DNA from: Thermoflexales bacterium
Lineage (GTDB): Bacteria; Chloroflexota; Anaerolineae; Fen-1058
Direction of reading: 5' to 3'
DNA length: 6,005 nt
Assembly (NCBI GenBank): GCA_030834835.1
Contig: JAUQXD010001429.1
Location: 1 to 6,005 of the forward strand
This document shows positions 5,480 to 6,005 of this stretch, piece after piece. The notes under the pieces were generated by a model. That model made no database searches, was not told where the DNA came from, and saw nothing but the letters and a program-made list of their open reading frames with translations. Every line of letters starts with the position of its first letter. Positions within the stretch are counted from its first letter, which is position 1. Both the position numbers and the translations under genes were made by a program.

Positions 5480-6005
5480 CAAAATTCGCGTGCTGCTGGC
5501 GGACGATCAAGACATCATTCGCACGGGGCTGACGATCATCCTCAATCATCAGGCCGATATTGAAGTGATCGGGCAGGCGGCCGATGGCCTGGAAGCGGTT
5601 GAGTCTGCGAAGCGCTGGCAGCCCGACGTGATCTTGATGGACATCAAGATGCCGCGCCTCAACGGCATTCAGGCCACACGGCAGATCGTGGCGGCGCTGC
5701 CCAAAACGCAGATCATCATTCTCACCACGTATGACACTGATGACTGGGTGTTCGACGGCATTCGCGCCGGAGCGATCGGTTATCTGCTTAAAGACACGTC
5801 TGGTGACAATCTGGCCGAGGCGGTGCGCGGCGCGCTGCGCGGCGAATCGCAGATCGATCCGACCGTGGCGCGCAAGGTGCTGCGCGAATTTCAGCAACTG
5901 ACTACGCGCCGATCCACTGCGCCGCAGCCCGTGGTTGAAGAAGAACCGTTGGAGCGGTTGACCGATCGAGAAGAGGAAGTCCTCAAGTTGTTGGCGGGCG
6001 GTTTA
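5475..6005 (+). CDS. Response regulator, NarL/LuxR family, 3' truncated by the window
   Basis: A frame open from ATG 5475 to the last base gives 177 residues. The receiver domain (about 1-120) shows the acidic pair D10-D11, the phosphorylation site D56 in VILMDIKMP, T84 or T85 in IIILTTYD, and K106 in GYLLKDTS. A linker of about 35 residues ends in acidic VVEEEP. LERLTDREEEVLKLLAGGL is the start of the LuxR-type helix-turn-helix, so most of the DNA-binding domain lies past the window. The ATG overlaps the kinase TGA as ATGA with no clear Shine-Dalgarno site, which points to translational coupling and matched amounts of the pair. All phospho-transfer residues are present, so it should be active. 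The transporter operon is a plausible target given the proximity, but no binding site can be pointed to. Confidence 0.93.
   Translation, partial: MNKIRVLLADDQDIIRTGLTIILNHQADIEVIGQAADGLEAVESAKRWQPDVILMDIKMPRLNGIQATRQIVAALPKTQIIILTTYDTDDWVFDGIRAGAIGYLLKDTSGDNLAEAVRGALRGESQIDPTVARKVLREFQQLTTRRSTAPQPVVEEEPLERLTDREEEVLKLLAGGL

Overview
The window is a GC-rich bacterial segment (roughly 60% G+C by eye) with every gene on the + strand. It reads as an efflux-type ABC transporter locus followed by a two-component system. The protein families alone do not fix the taxon. The GC-rich coding style, the separate MacB-like ATPase and permease, and gaps filled with 7- and 8-bp tandem repeats remind me of Chloroflexota. 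That assignment is moderate-confidence inference, with no search behind it.

Layout. 1-153 is the last 50 codons of a membrane fusion (periplasmic adaptor) protein. 126-340 holds two adjacent ~106-bp direct repeats, each built round a hairpin; the first copy supplies the final codons and stop of that gene. 352-1974 is a complete second adaptor protein of 540 aa. 2047-2703 is a MacB/LolD-type ABC ATPase. 2840-4078 is a MacB/FtsX-type permease with four membrane helices. 4141-5478 is a NarL-class sensor histidine kinase with about six membrane helices and no sizeable external domain. 5475-6005 is its NarL/LuxR-type response regulator, cut by the window end just inside the HTH domain.

How the genes fit together. 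The ATPase and permease should form the inner transporter, with one or both adaptor proteins docked on its external face. The kinase and regulator, overlapping by 4 bp, are a cognate pair and plausibly control this transporter, but no operator is visible here. No outer-membrane channel gene is in view.

The least ordinary feature is in the junctions. Every gene junction carries a different low-complexity repeat: a tandem palindromic element (126-340), AATGCRT heptads (1976-2038), inverted blocks of octads (2712-2822), AATGCGT heptads (4084-4111), and CAATGAN heptads running through the kinase stop and regulator start (5452-5479). An extended -10 box (4126-4134) lies so that the predicted transcription start is the A of the kinase ATG, which suggests a leaderless mRNA. 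I found no RNA gene, CRISPR array, transposase or convincing intrinsic terminator. No gap longer than 300 bases lacks a gene.
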